A stretch of DNA of 64,000 nucleotides from Tridacna crocea (lineage: Eukaryota; Mollusca; Bivalvia; Cardiida; Cardiidae): positions 3,921,001 to 3,985,000 of the forward strand of contig OX031058.1 of assembly GCA_943736015.1 (NCBI GenBank), read 5' to 3'. Positions 31,511 through 42,260 of the stretch are shown here, piece after piece. The notes below the pieces were generated by a model. The model saw only the letters and a list, made by a program, of their open reading frames with translations. It searched no databases and was not told where the DNA came from. The first letter of the stretch is position 1, and each line of letters starts with the position of its first letter. A program made the position numbers and the translations under genes.

Positions 31511-32029
31511 CAGTTTAACAAGATATGCAGGACATGAGAAAAGACAAAAATGCATGTATATCAGTAATAGTTTGGGAAAAATTAGTATGTGTCGGCATTA
31601 CATGAAATACTTCATGTTTTCCGAAGGAATAATGGAAAAGATAATAACAAATTACGTTGTTTACGTTGAAAAACCAAAAAACGTTGACATAAAAGAATTC
31701 AAACATCACCAAAACTATCTGCTGCTGAGCGCGCCTAAATATGGTATTGCAAATGTTGTGCATCAGGACCAGACAGCATGCAACGTGCATTCTGATCGCT
31801 AATCCACAAAGTCTGAAAGTTAACGGTTCGAACTACTCAATCTTCAGCTTTTCTTTCCTGAAAAATTTTCAATTACATTCATTAATACGAGGAAAGTCTG
31901 ATAACATTTCGAATATCTGAAATTAAAAAAAAAAAGATTTCATGTACAATGTACATTTATACAAATAATCAACTGCGAATGATAAAACATATACATGTAT
32001 ACTGGTAATTGCAACCAAATTCTGTAGGT
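31511..32029. other. No gene recognised
   Basis: A 107-codon plus frame (31,479-31,802) overlaps a minus shadow. It lacks any recognisable domain and begins in the LINE UTR. Confidence 0.45.
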
Positions 32030-32450
32030 GAAGTTTCGGAGGACAGTGTAGATTAAGATCAGTCTTACAAGAAATGCTCTCTGATCCTAGATCTACACAA
32101 TCCAATACACTGATCAACATGCTGAGCTACGTACATGTATATGAATTCATATATAACCTGACAAAATAAGTAATAATTACGGATATTGCTAAATATGTAA
32201 GCTGGCATGTAAACTGATTAATGTAACCAAAGCCGGTCAGTGAAATATCTGAGGACAGTGTAGGTCAAGATCAGACTTACCAAAATTACAATCTGATCCT
32301 AGAATTTATCTGATCCACGCAATTTAATGTATATAAGATGATACATGTAACCAAAGCCGATCAGTGAAATATCTGAAGAGAGTGTAAATCAAGATCAGAC
32401 TTACCAAAATTGAAGTCTGATCCTAGATTCACGCAGTCTGATGCATGTAA
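32030..32450 (+). repeat. Tandem GATC-hairpin units (three)
   Basis: Three units about 120-190 bp apart, each with AGTGTAGATCAAGATCAGAC followed by a complementary arm (GTCTGATCCTAGA) and separated by CATGTAACCAAAGCCGATCA. Confidence 0.75.
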
Positions 32451-32559
32451 GCTGATATTTAAATCAAGTTATTATCCATTTTAAAATTCAATCTGAACTT
32501 TAAGACCTGTGTTGGGTTCATTATATTGTACTTGTTCGAACTTGGTAATTTTTCCATTT

Positions 32560-32783
32560 CCCCTTCTGAGATTACCTGCTTAAGAAGGAAATACTGCTAC
32601 AAATATATTTTTTTTACCGTAAAAACTTTATTTTTCAATATTCCTGTAGATATACCTTAGGAAAGATATATGAGTACAAATATACATGTTTGAAATCATA
32701 CATATTTACTTTATATAGTAACAAATGTATAATGTCTATTGCGTACTTTCTTTTCCATTGCGCCAGTCCCGCACAAAGGAAAT
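32560..32783 (+). repeat. Repeated 230 bp unit, copy 2
   Basis: TACCTGCTTAAGAAGGAAAT … TTTCCATTGCGCCAGTCCCG; interrupted from copy 3 only by a family A MITE. Confidence 0.6.
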
Positions 32784-33011
32784 TTAACCCTTTCCCAAAC
32801 AATCCCTTATTTTTACGGATCTAGAATAGTAGCCTTTTGAAAACATTGTGGGAAAAGAAGAAAATGCTGGTAACCAGCATTTTCTGCTTTTCCCACAATG
32901 TTTTCTACCCTCTCATAGACAGAAATCATCTTTTCAGCAAAAGTTGAAATTTCGTCTGCTAATGCTTTCAATTTGGTCTAGTCCAAAAGTTTGTCGTTTG
33001 GAAATGGTTAA
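32784..33011 (+). mobile_element. Family A MITE
   Basis: Complete, TTAA at both ends, inserted at the junction of two tandem repeat units. Confidence 0.92.
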
Positions 33012-33250
33012 AAGGTTTTAACATTTCGCCATCTAGGAATATGTGCATAAAGGAAAAATATCACTACAAGTACATTTTTTTCAGAGGTACAAAAACATAT
33101 TTTTTGGTTTTTACTTGTAAATTACCTTTAATAGGTAGAAAAAAAAAACATGTTTCAAATCATTATTGTTATTCTATTTAATAAACAGGCATAATATATT
33201 TCCATGCGTATTTTCTTTTCCATTCCGTCCATTGCTCTAAAATATTTCCA
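33012..33250 (+). repeat. Repeated 230 bp unit, copy 3
   Basis: TTTCGCCATCTAGGAATATG … TTCTTTTCCATTCCGTCC, the diverged third member of the array. Confidence 0.55.
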
Positions 33251-33329
33251 TTCCGCTCTTTAGGCCTACCGTTAAAGAGTCATTATCTCTCGCTAGATAG
33301 CATTCTATAAATACTCAAATCATCGAAGA

Positions 33330-33715
33330 ATATGACATGCGCAGACAACGGTAAAGAGTAGGAGCAGTTCTGCATTTCCATTGGTTCCTAAGATCATGTG
33401 ACTGGACGAGTTCATTTGCGTTAAAAATAGATGCATTCTGCACAAGAACATTAATTGTTTCACAAAATGTTGCGCAGCAGACCGTTAATAATTCTTTCAC
33501 GATTCTTTATCGGTTTAAAAACAAGTAAACAACCTAAAAAAAGGTGAAGAAAACCCCACACAACAATTTCACAAACATTCACACCTATTTTACCAAATTA
33601 AACCTGGCGAATATGATGAAAGATTTCAACCGGAAGTACCTACACTCTCCATGAACATCCTCTTCTGAACTATATTAAATATAAGGTCGCCGGCTTCTGC
33701 CGGGCAACCAATAAG
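33330..33715. promoter_or_regulatory. Candidate promoter region
   Basis: Within 385 bp: GACATGCGCA (33,334, NRF1-like), CCATTGG (33,379, inverted CCAAT), ACCGGAAGT (33,629, ETS) and GGCAACCAAT (33,703, CCAAT), in a stretch unusually rich in CG for this window and free of known repeats. A start for a plus-strand gene containing the 38,077 exon is possible. No transcript evidence can be seen. Confidence 0.35.
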
Positions 33716-34595
33716 TAGGGGGCAGTTATTGTTTTACTTTCTCTTTCCAAAATTCTTCCAAGCTAGTTGACAAATTTTATGTCACTGGAAGTTCATGGTG
33801 TTATTCAAAGTGTATAGTTATGTATTGGATAGTTGGGTACAAATGGCAACAAATTATGTGGTAATTAGCAATGTGTCAATTCAATTAAATTATTCTAGCT
33901 TCAACTTAATGGTTTAGTAAATCTATGTTCAGAAAGTAAAAAGATGGAGTAAGGTTTAGTAGAGGGATAGCGTGTATAAGGGATATAGTAGTAAGTAAAT
34001 GAACTGGCCAAATTTACTCTAGCAACAAATACCTTACTACTGGAAATTACTCATTTAGGTATATGTGTATCAGACATTTCAAAAGGAAAAGTTCAAACCT
34101 CGATTTCACATCCAAAATGCTCTGACACAGTATACCATTTTAACTGTAGATACAGTGTACCATGCTTGTAACTTACCTTTAAAGGGAGATAAGAAGGATT
34201 CATGTAAATCTTAAGTTCGGTAGGGTAAGAATGTTGATTGTGGAAAAAGGGAACTTGTCACCAGTATTTTGCAAGTTTCTTGTATGTGTGTCTGACATAT
34301 TTCAAATAGCTTGACAGTGACTTATCAGTAATTAATTAATCCATGCAGTTTCTTGCCATGACAAAGTTATTGATCAATAATGTCCTCTTCAAATAGACAT
34401 ACTGACAACATATTTTCCTACTGACCAGATTTTCTCAATAAGCCCCCCCCCCACTCCCCAATAAAATGGGGGAGCATATAGTGTTACACCTTTCTCTGTC
34501 TGTGTGTTTGTATATATGTATTTATGACCATGCAAGTAACCACTTTGCTCAGGGCAAAAAATTCTATGATCATTTACCTCTGTGTAAAGGCCCCC
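33716..34595. other. No gene recognised
   Basis: AT-rich, with a C run at about 34,443-34,452. Confidence 0.45.
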
Positions 34596-34823
34596 TTAAC
34601 CCATTACCACACAATCCCTACTTTCGACGACCCTAAGAATGAAGCTTTAGAAAACATTGCGGGAAAAGGAGAAAATGCTGGTAACCAGCATTTTCTCCTT
34701 TTCCCACAATGTTTTTTACTCTTCACAATACACATTTCAAATTTTCAGTCACTTTTATTTTATCGTATGCAAATGCTTTCGATTTGGACAAGACTGAAAT
34801 ATTGTCATTTGGTAATGAGTTAA
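34596..34823 (+). mobile_element. Family A MITE, near consensus
   Basis: Complete. Plus orientation leaves an open frame through most of the element, as in several young copies. Confidence 0.92.
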
Positions 34824-35446
34824 CTGGTGTCATTGTCAGTCCGTTAAATAGAGCCTTTTCATTAAAGAAAATCATCAAGTAAAACGGCAAAAGGAAAACT
34901 CTGTGTTCTTAATGTTCTGAATGATTTAACATATTTCTGTATTTCAGAAGAAGGGCAAGTAACGAAATATATTTCTGTGACTTTGCTGTAGTTGTGTACC
35001 TTGTTTATTAGAATGACTTAAATGCAGGGCCTGAATGCCAGGCTAGGGCCCCCTTGAAATGTTCAATGTCACATTGGCTTTGAATAGAGAAAATACGGTA
35101 AGCAACGAGAAATTGGCAGTTATATTTGTGGGCTACAATGAAACTTCTCAACAGCTTAGCAAACAAATTGGCCTTTGACAGCAAATAGCATATTGTCAAA
35201 CAGTAAGAGAAGAATTTGAGTAGACAGTGGCTGTATTTGATTAAGGGCCCAGTACATCCATGGAGGCATAGATATTTTTAGCATTTTATTAACTTACTTT
35301 TAGACTTACCCATATTGAAAGCATTAGCAAGTTTAGTTAATTAAATTAGTTTCAAAGATTTGATTTGTATTTGACCGGGCAGAAAACATGACCGGGCAGA
35401 AAACATTCTGATCTTTTTCCCATAAGCTTTTCAATAGCTTAGGGTG
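34824..35446. other. No gene recognised
   Basis: At 35,295-35,440 weak R-arm and stem traces (CCATATTGAAAGCATTAGCA, GGGCAGAAAACAT twice) indicate an eroded family A copy. Confidence 0.4.
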
Positions 35447-35675
35447 TTAACCCATTACCACAGAATCCCTACTTTTGACGCCCCTTAGAAAGAAGCCTTT
35501 AGAAAACATTGTGGGAAAAGGAGAAAATGCTGGTAACCAGCATTTTCTCCTTTTCCCACAATGTTTTCTACCCTTTACAAAACAAATTTCAACTTTTCAG
35601 TCTCTTTTATTTTGTCGTCTGCAAATGCTTTCGATTTGGACAAACCTAAAATCTTGTCGTTTGGTAATGAGGTAA
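35447..35675 (+). mobile_element. Family A MITE, near consensus
   Basis: Complete except that the right TTAA is now GTAA. Contains an uninterrupted 66-codon frame from 35,475. Confidence 0.92.
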
Positions 35676-35869
35676 GAAGATGAGATCATTTTGGAAAAAG
35701 GTTAAGAGCAAATCTATAATCATGTGTTATATGTAATAGTAGACCCATAGATATGCTAATATTGAGATTTCATGAAAATTTAGGGTAGGTAACTTAACCC
35801 TCATTTTACTGACAGGGAGTTATTGAATAGGTAGTGATTTCATATCTATATCAGAAGAGAAAATATAAA

Positions 35870-36040
35870 GATTTGTCCAAATTGAAAGCAATTGAAGACA
35901 ACACTCAGTTGTTATTGAAAGTATGAAAACTGTCCTTGATAGTATAGAAAACATTGTTGGTAAAGGAGAAAATGCTGGTTATGAGCATTTTCTCTTTTTT
36001 CCCATAATTTTTCCAAAGGTTTCTTTCAGAACTGGGACAT
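35870..36040 (-). mobile_element. Family A MITE, partial
   Basis: R arm (CAAATTGAAAGCAATTGAAG) and palindrome (AATGCTGGTTATGAGCATT) are clear; both termini are lost. Confidence 0.7.
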
Positions 36041-36247
36041 GTCTGAAATTTGGTGTATGAAAGACTTTGATGACCTAAAGGACTTTTGCAAAATCTGCAA
36101 GATTGTGAAAAGAAGTTCATAGGATTTTTGTTCTGCACTTGTAATAAAAACAGAAAGTTACCAGTATATTTCTCTTAAAACCTCCTGAATTGGAAAGCTT
36201 GAAAATTCTTACAAACAGTAGTCAATAACAAAAGAATCAAATGAACA

Positions 36248-36445
36248 AACGCATGGCAGAAATACAAATGGCATCTGGCAGGATTTGAACCCATGGCACA
36301 CAAGATCCTCCGAAAGTTATCATATATCATAGGCGGATCCAGAGGAGGGGGGCCGGGGGTCCGGACACATGCATGGCAGAAATACAAATCTTTGTTTTTC
36401 AAGGTTTAGAATACCATAACCACTGAGCTAAAGAGGTATCTCCCC
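36248..36445 (-). mobile_element. tRNA-like SINE head split by hAT-like fragment
   Basis: Minus strand: A box TTTAGCTCAGTGGTTATGG near 36,430 and B box GGGTTCAAATCC near 36,285 are about 145 bp apart instead of the usual 40. The gap holds CCGGACCCCCGGCCCCCC and GGATCCGCC (end motif of the 29.5 kb element) plus one copy of a 19-mer, GCATGGCAGAAATACAAAT, present at 36,251 and 36,371. Confidence 0.55.
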
Positions 36446-36995
36446 AACACAGATGTTATTAGATATTGTATTTAAATCGGGACAAAGCCATGCATAAAGG
36501 AGTAGTTTCAAGTAACAAAGCATTATTGGAAAAGATACTAAATGCTTCCTGCCAGCTAAGTTTGATCAATATTTAATTTTTCGTTCGCAAAATTAAATCT
36601 TCCAATGTAGATAAGGATAAAACTGTCTCAGTCCGGTATTAAGAGTAAAGGTAATTATTGATTGGATTAATGCAACCTGAATGACAACACATGTATATGA
36701 CATGTCACATGTTGGTTTCTTTTTATAATCAGTTTTAAACGGCTGGTCCTCCTACTAAATTATACCAGTACAAGTGTAATGAGTGATTTTAGATGACATT
36801 GTGGAATCAATAGATCAGAATGTTGCAATTCAATATCGACATGGATTAGCATGGATAATGTGGGAGATATACCATGCATGAACAACTATGTTTGTACATT
36901 GTAGTGACGGCTGTGTTTTTGTTCACTCTGAATGCCTTGTTCAGAAACAGGTATAGATAGATCTACATCTTTCTAGATCAATAATTGATATGTAG
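36446..36995. other. No gene recognised
   Basis: No repeat or exon identified. Confidence 0.45.
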
Positions 36996-37224
36996 ATAAC
37001 CTATTACATGACAATCCCTACTTTTGACGACCCTGAGAAAAAATCCTTTAGAAAACATTATGGGAAAGGGAGAAAATGCTGGTAACCAGCTTGTCTCTTT
37101 TTCCCACAATGTTTTTTACCCTTTACAAAATAAATTTCAAATTTTCAGTCACTTTTATTTTTCCGTCTGCAAAATGCTTTTGATTTGGACAAACCTAAAA
37201 TTTTGTCATTTAGTAATGAATTAA
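36996..37224 (+). mobile_element. Family A MITE
   Basis: Complete with the right stem shortened (CCAGCTTGTCTCTTTTTCCC). Left end ATAA; right TTAA shared with the next copy. Confidence 0.88.
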
Positions 37225-37446
37225 TTCTTCAACTCATGACAAAGTTGTAAACATGTCCAAATTGAAAGAATTTGCAGACACCAAATTAAATGTGATTCAA
37301 ATGATTCAATTTGTTTTTGAAAGATAAGAAAATATCGTGGGAAAAGGAGAAAATGCTGGTTACCAGCATTTTCTCCTTTTCCCATGTTTTCAAATGTCCA
37401 ATTTCTCTTGGTTGTTTAAACTCTGGATTGTGTTGTAAAGGGTTGA
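37221..37446 (-). mobile_element. Family A MITE, chained
   Basis: Shares TTAA with its left neighbour. Palindrome perfect around GGTTACC; the right end is mutated (GGGTTGAG). Confidence 0.88.
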
Positions 37447-37508
37447 GTTATTCCCATTTTGTTTCCACGTATAAAAGATATCTTTACTAACATCAATGTT
37501 CTAGGTAC

Positions 37509-37737
37509 TTAACACTTTACCAAACAATCTCAGGTTTTTGTGACCCAGAGATAGAAGCATTTTGAAAACATTGAGGGAAAAGGAGAAAATGCTGGTGACC
37601 ATGCATTTTATCCTTTTCCCACAGGTTTTCTACATAGCTGGAAACAAATTTCATTTTTTGAGTTACCCTTATTTTGTCGTCTGCAAGTGCTTTAAATTTG
37701 GTCAAGTCTAAAATTTTGTTGTTTGGACACGTATTAA
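37509..37737 (+). mobile_element. Family A MITE
   Basis: TTAA at both ends. The left end is a mixed type (ACCAAACAATCTC) and the centre has gained a base (GGTGACCATGCATT). Confidence 0.88.
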
Positions 37738-37808
37738 TTCACCAGTTACAGCTGAGGGATATGATGGCTCCCATCACCTGAGGTATGCCGGATGCATAAA
37801 GCTAATGA

Positions 37809-38037
37809 TTAACCCATTACCAAACGACAAAATTTTTGACTGGTCCAAATTGAAAGCATTTGCAGACGACAAAATAAAAATGACTAAAAATTTGAAATTT
37901 GTTTTGTGAAGGGTAGAAAACATTGTGGGAAAAGGAGAAAATGCTGGTTACCAGCATTTTCTCCTTTTCCCACAATGGTTTCTAAAGGTTTCTTTCTCAG
38001 GGGCGTCAAAAGTAGGGATTGAGTGGTAATGGGTTAA
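37809..38037 (-). mobile_element. Family A MITE beside a candidate exon
   Basis: Complete near-consensus copy ending 39 bp upstream of a candidate splice acceptor junction at 38,076/38,077. Confidence 0.92.
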
Positions 38038-38076
38038 GAATAACTCAAAGACTTCAATCTTTACATTTACTTTCAG

Positions 38077-38207
38077 GCCTGTACCACCTGGTCCACAGTT
38101 ATCTACAGCGCGCCGAGCGGCCAGACAGCGCGCCATGATACGACAGAAACAAAGAGCAGGCGACTCTGATGGAGTTGGACAGCTTTCTGACGAATCTCCA
38201 GTGCAAG
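38077..38207 (+). CDS. Candidate internal exon of an unknown protein
   Basis: A 131 bp stretch between TTTACTTTCAG and GTAACT stays open in the frame that gives VPPGPQLSTARRAARQRAMI, then RQKQRAGDSD and a Ser/Asp-rich end GQLSDESPVQ. It is GC-richer than everything around it and free of repeats, which is what an exon would look like here. The acceptor phase leaves two bases to come from an upstream exon, and the donor leaves one. The basic, low-complexity peptide suggests a disordered linker; I cannot name the protein. No neighbouring exon was identified. A CG-rich motif cluster at 33.3-33.7 kb is a possible start of the same transcript, by inference only. Confidence 0.45.
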
Positions 38208-38478
38208 GTAACTACTTCACATTTAGCAGTCAATATCTTCTGAAGGAAAGGGCACCCTAATTAGATCTGTATAACATTGCCTTTCACCGCTAAAATCATA
38301 CAGATTTGGCTAGGACTAGGGTAATCTATAGTTGATGTGGAGAAGCAGTGTCTATCAACTGTTCGCTAATGGATTACATGAGTCTTAGCTAAATCTGTAC
38401 TTTTTTTTGGCAATGAAAAGCGATGTTACACCAATCCCATAAGGGTGCCCTATCCTAAAGGGGTAAATCCTTTACTGC

Positions 38479-38830
38479 TTAACCCCTTTACTTCACAATC
38501 CCAAGTTTTAATTACCCTGGGGAAGAAGCCTTTTTTAACTCATTACAAAACGACAGTATTTAGGCTTGTCCAAATCGAAAGCATTTGCATATGAAAAAAT
38601 AAAAGTGACTGAAAATTTGAAATTTGTTTTGTGAAGGGTAGAAAACATTGTGGGAATCGAAGAACATGCTGGTTATCAGCATTTTCTCCCTTTCCCACAA
38701 TGTTTTATAAGGGCTTCTTTTTCGGGTGGTCAAAAGTAGGGATTAAAAACATAGAGGGAAAAGGAGAAAATGCTAACAACCAGTGTTTCCCCTTTTCCCA
38801 CAATGCTTTTTACCCTATCACAGACCTCAA
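38479..38830 (+). mobile_element. Family A MITE split by family A
   Basis: The L arm runs to GAAGCCTTTTTT, the insert follows, then AAAACATAGAGGGAAAAGG and the stem resume. The R arm fades after TACCCTATCACAGAC. Confidence 0.75.
38535..38746 (-). mobile_element. Family A MITE nested in family A
   Basis: Starts TTAACTCATTACAAAACGAC. Near the right end the consensus terminal TGTGTGGTAATGGGT is missing, so GTAGGGAT meets TAA directly. Confidence 0.8.
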
Positions 38831-39410
38831 GCCCATGTGTACTTGTTCTTGAATTTTCATTTGGGGATGTTTGAATTAGTAAGAGTCTAAAATGTATTCT
38901 TTGGAAACAGGATAACTCTAGCAGATGATGAAAATGAAGACTTGCAAAAATTTGTGTACACAAACAGGAATGTGAATCAAAATTCAGTGATGGAGCTTGT
39001 CTTAAATAGGGTAGGAAACATTGATGGAAAAGGAAAAAAATTACTGATATTAAACAAGCATGTTCGCCTTTCCCCGCGATATTTTTAGCCTTCAGGATTC
39101 AAAAAATCCACTCATCTCTACCAGTAAAAATTTGGTGAGGGCAAGTTTATTATCCTTCTTTGTCTAAATGTAGGACAAGTGCAAAATGGCAGGAAGACAA
39201 GTAAGAATTATGAAAAATTTCAGTGACAACTCTAGTTCTAAATGCAACAGAATTCCACTGCAGTTGAATAGTTATACTGGATGATTATGATGTAGTATCG
39301 CAACTTTTGAATTCTGGAGTGTGAATCGATCTCGCACATCAATAACTTGGTCAGTTGTTAAAGAATCACTGGTCATGCTTCATTAATTATAACTAGACAT
39401 GCATAATTGA
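38831..39410. other. No gene recognised
   Basis: A weak stem-like trace at 39,005-39,080 (AGGGTAGGAAACATTGATGG, CCGCGATATTTTT) suggests an eroded family A copy. Confidence 0.4.
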
Positions 39411-39863
39411 TTAACTTTTTACCAAATGACAATATTCTAGACTTGTCAGATTGAAAGCATTTTCAGACGACAATTTTAATGTAGCTCAAATGGTGCAATC
39501 TTTTGTTAACCCTTTCCCAAACAAAAGATTTTTGGACTAGACCAAATTGAAAACATTTGCAGACGACAATTCAACTCTGTCTGAAATGATGATTTCTGTC
39601 TATGATAGGGTAAAAAACATAGTGGGTAAAGGAGAAAATGCTGGTTACCAGCATTTTCTCCTTTTCCAACAATGTTTTCAAAAGGCTACTATTCTAGACC
39701 CATAAAAACCAGGGATTGTTTGGGAAAGGGTTAATTGGGTAGAAAACATTGTGGGAAAAGGAGAAAATGCTAGTTACCAGCATTTTCTCCTTTTCCCACA
39801 ATGTTTTCAAAAGTTTTTTTTGTCAGGGTCGTCAAAAGTAGGGATTGTGTGGTAAAGAGTTAA
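39411..39863 (-). mobile_element. Family A MITE split by family A
   Basis: The R arm reaches ATGGTGCAATCTTTTG. The sequence resumes after the insert as TTGGGTAGAAAACATTGTGG with a perfect palindrome and full L arm ending TTAA. Confidence 0.88.
39506..39734 (-). mobile_element. Family A MITE nested in family A
   Basis: Complete with TTAA at both ends, sitting in the R arm of the older copy. Ends are CCCTTTCCCAAAC and TTTGGGAAAGGG, so the terminal change TACCA to TCCCA is present at both termini. Confidence 0.92.
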
Positions 39864-39949
39864 GTAAATTTAATGAGAAAAATGGATGAAAACTATAAAT
39901 TGATATCATTTAGAGATTGTGTCAAATGCTCATTCATAATCCTGTAGTA

Positions 39950-40120
39950 CGAATTCCCTCAAGGTATTAAAGGTGAGTATTTAGAATTTTTACATCTCAC
40001 CAAATTGAAAAATATATATAGCACTGAAATTTATATGAAAAAATAATACAAATCATCAATAATTAAGAATCATAAAATTACAAATAAAGAAAATTTTGAT
40101 GGTATTCCCTTAAAAACCCA
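39950..40120 (-). repeat. Dispersed repeat, uninterrupted copy
   Basis: Complement of the 17,362-17,930 repeat without its two MITEs. TTAA occurs at 39,967 and 40,063, exactly where the insertions lie in the other copy. Confidence 0.75.
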
Positions 40121-40357
40121 GGCCGATTCGAAACGGAGAGAATTCAAGTCACACTGGCTTAAACTTTTCAGTTGGCTAACTTACGAAAGTGAAGAGAATT
40201 CATGACAGAAAATTCATAAATCAGAACATACAGATTTTTTGACAATTTGAACAATTTTTTTTTTAAATGGGGTTTAAAAGATGGAACTCGTAAAGTTGGT
40301 TTCAGACTCATAGTTTTTCATCCCAGCGAGTCCCAGGACTCACTTATAGCAAATTGT

Positions 40358-40479
40358 AAAAAAATCACTGGAAAAGGAGAAAACGCTGCTTACCAGCATT
40401 TTCTCCTTTTCCCATAGTGTTTTCAAAAGGCTTCTTTCTCAGGGGCGTCGAAAGTAGGGATTGTGTGGTAATGGGTTAA
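40358..40479 (-). mobile_element. Family A MITE, R arm missing
   Basis: Starts within the left stem (CACTGGAAAAGGAGAAAACG) and keeps the right stem and L arm with TTAA. Confidence 0.85.
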
Positions 40480-40723
40480 GGAGCCATAATTTAGTTTGCT
40501 CTGTCTAAAGGAGGCTAATGAATCTCTTGTGATGAATTGTACATAGCAGGTTATAACAATTGTGGTTGCATTAAAAATCAGTTTTGTTTAACAGATAGCT
40601 TAATCTGGATGTAGACTGGTCCTTTGTCATGTAGAACATTTACCAGAAGCAAAATATTTTGACTCTTGTCAGACTGCATGGTCTGCGTTGGCTGACCTGG
40701 GTCCAGACTGTTTTCTTTTTGCA

Positions 40724-40900
40724 TTAATCCATTACAACACAATCCCTACATTTGACGACCCTGAGAAAGAAGCCTTTTGAAAACATTGTGGGAAAAGGAG
40801 AAAATGTTGGTAACCAGCATTTTCTTCTTTTCCCACAATGTTTTCTGCTCTTCACAAAACAAATTTCAAACTAAAATTTTGTCGTTTGGTAAAGGGTTAA
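40724..40900 (+). mobile_element. Family A MITE with internal deletion
   Basis: Both TTAA ends and the palindrome are kept. About 50 bp of the R arm are missing between AAATTTCAAA and CTAAAATTTTG. Confidence 0.88.
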
Positions 40901-41182
40901 ATCGCCTTTTCACAGGGAATGGTTTGTTTTTGAAACCAGCCTAGCACTGTAAAAATTACCCAATGAAAAACATGAGTGTGTGATCTGCCAGTTTGATATG
41001 ACTGATATATTGTGGAAACAGGACCTGGTGTAAATCACCATTCAATCAATTTGTGAGACCATGTTAATAAAACTCTTTCGAAATAAACAAAAGTGTGTAA
41101 TTAATTCCATCAATTTTACAGCATCAATTTCATAGACCAATGAACTGAAAAAAAAAATTGGAACCTTTGATGGCTTCAGAAA
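40901..41182. other. No gene recognised
   Basis: No repeat or exon identified. Confidence 0.4.
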
Positions 41183-41348
41183 AGAGGGAGTGATGGTATT
41201 CTAAAGTTATTGTTTCTCTTCAAAACACTATGTTGTGTGTACTCATTAGAATCGTATCGATGAGACGTTTCTAATGAGTACCCACAACATAGGGTTTAGT
41301 GAGGAATAATTATTATTTTCAGTGTTGAAATCAAAATCACTCCCTCTA
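41183..41348. mobile_element. Palindromic MITE (family E), copy 2
   Basis: Ends AGAGGGAGTGAT and ATCACTCCCTCT. The central stem is TGTGTACTCATTAGAATCGT with its complement ACGTTTCTAATGAGTACCCA, meeting at ATCGATGAGACG. Confidence 0.75.
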
Positions 41349-41415
41349 TCAATAGATCTGTTTTATATGAGTTTCGATTTGTCTTAGACAACATGGGTTT
41401 ACTTTTGCAGCAGCT

Positions 41416-41469
41416 TTAGATCAAGATCAATCTACACATCATCATGAATTCTGATCTGTGACCTACTCT
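41416..41469. repeat. GATC hairpin
   Basis: TTAGATCAAGATCAATCTAC and GAATTCTGATCTGTGACCTA form a diverged short stem of the dispersed GATC-hairpin type. Confidence 0.5.
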
Positions 41470-41635
41470 ATACAACATTTTGTGACATAATGTTAATTAA
41501 ATCGGCTATGAATATGCATGACATCAGTATTTCTTTGTGGACATCAAGTTTTTAGAGTATCAGATGTCTGATCCCAGATCTGCAGTAGCTCTGGAATATT
41601 TAGTCTAAATAGATTAGAAATTTTATACAGATGGT

Positions 41636-41865
41636 TTAACCCTCTACCTCACAATTCCAACTTTACATGACCCTGAGAAAGAAGCCTTTTGAAAACATTG
41701 TGGGAAAAGAAGAAAAAGCTGGTAACCAGCATTTTCTCCTTTTCCCACAATATTTTCCACCTCCTACCATAGCAAATTTTAATTTTTGAGTCACACTTTT
41801 TCTGTTGGCTGCAAACAAGTTCAATTTAGACTGATCTAAAATTTTGTCATTCAGAAAAGAGTTAA
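41636..41865 (+). mobile_element. Family A MITE
   Basis: TTAA at both ends. The L arm is diverged (CCTCTACCTCACAATTCC) and the stem is largely intact. Confidence 0.9.
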
Positions 41866-42192
41866 GTTTGTCTATGACCTAAAGCAAATTCACGTAGGCA
41901 GAGTTCGAAGAGTTCTAAACTGCCTGTCAAAGCATAATAAAGAGACTCCATTGTGTGTGCGAGATCATTATAGGCTGAAAACATGAAACATGCATTATGC
42001 ATCAACAATTCTTCAAATAAAGTGGGTTGTATAATTTGCTGCCTTAGCAATATTTAGACATTGTTGAAACACAAGTACACGTATTAGAAAGTCTTGCTGT
42101 CCATTGCAACTGATAAAACATGTTTGTTTCTGTGTTTGCTAGTTAAATCCTTGAAGTGCACTTTACAAGTATAGTTGCCCTTTTTGCCAATA

Positions 42193-42230
42193 TAGATCAA
42201 GATCAGACTGCACAAAACATGCAGTCTGGA
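42193..42230. repeat. GATC hairpin
   Basis: TAGATCAAGATCAGACTGCA, then AAACA, then TGCAGTCTGGA: a typical member of the small dispersed hairpin family. Confidence 0.65.
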
Positions 42231-42260
42231 CAAGAACACCCCTGACCTTGAAATAACATG

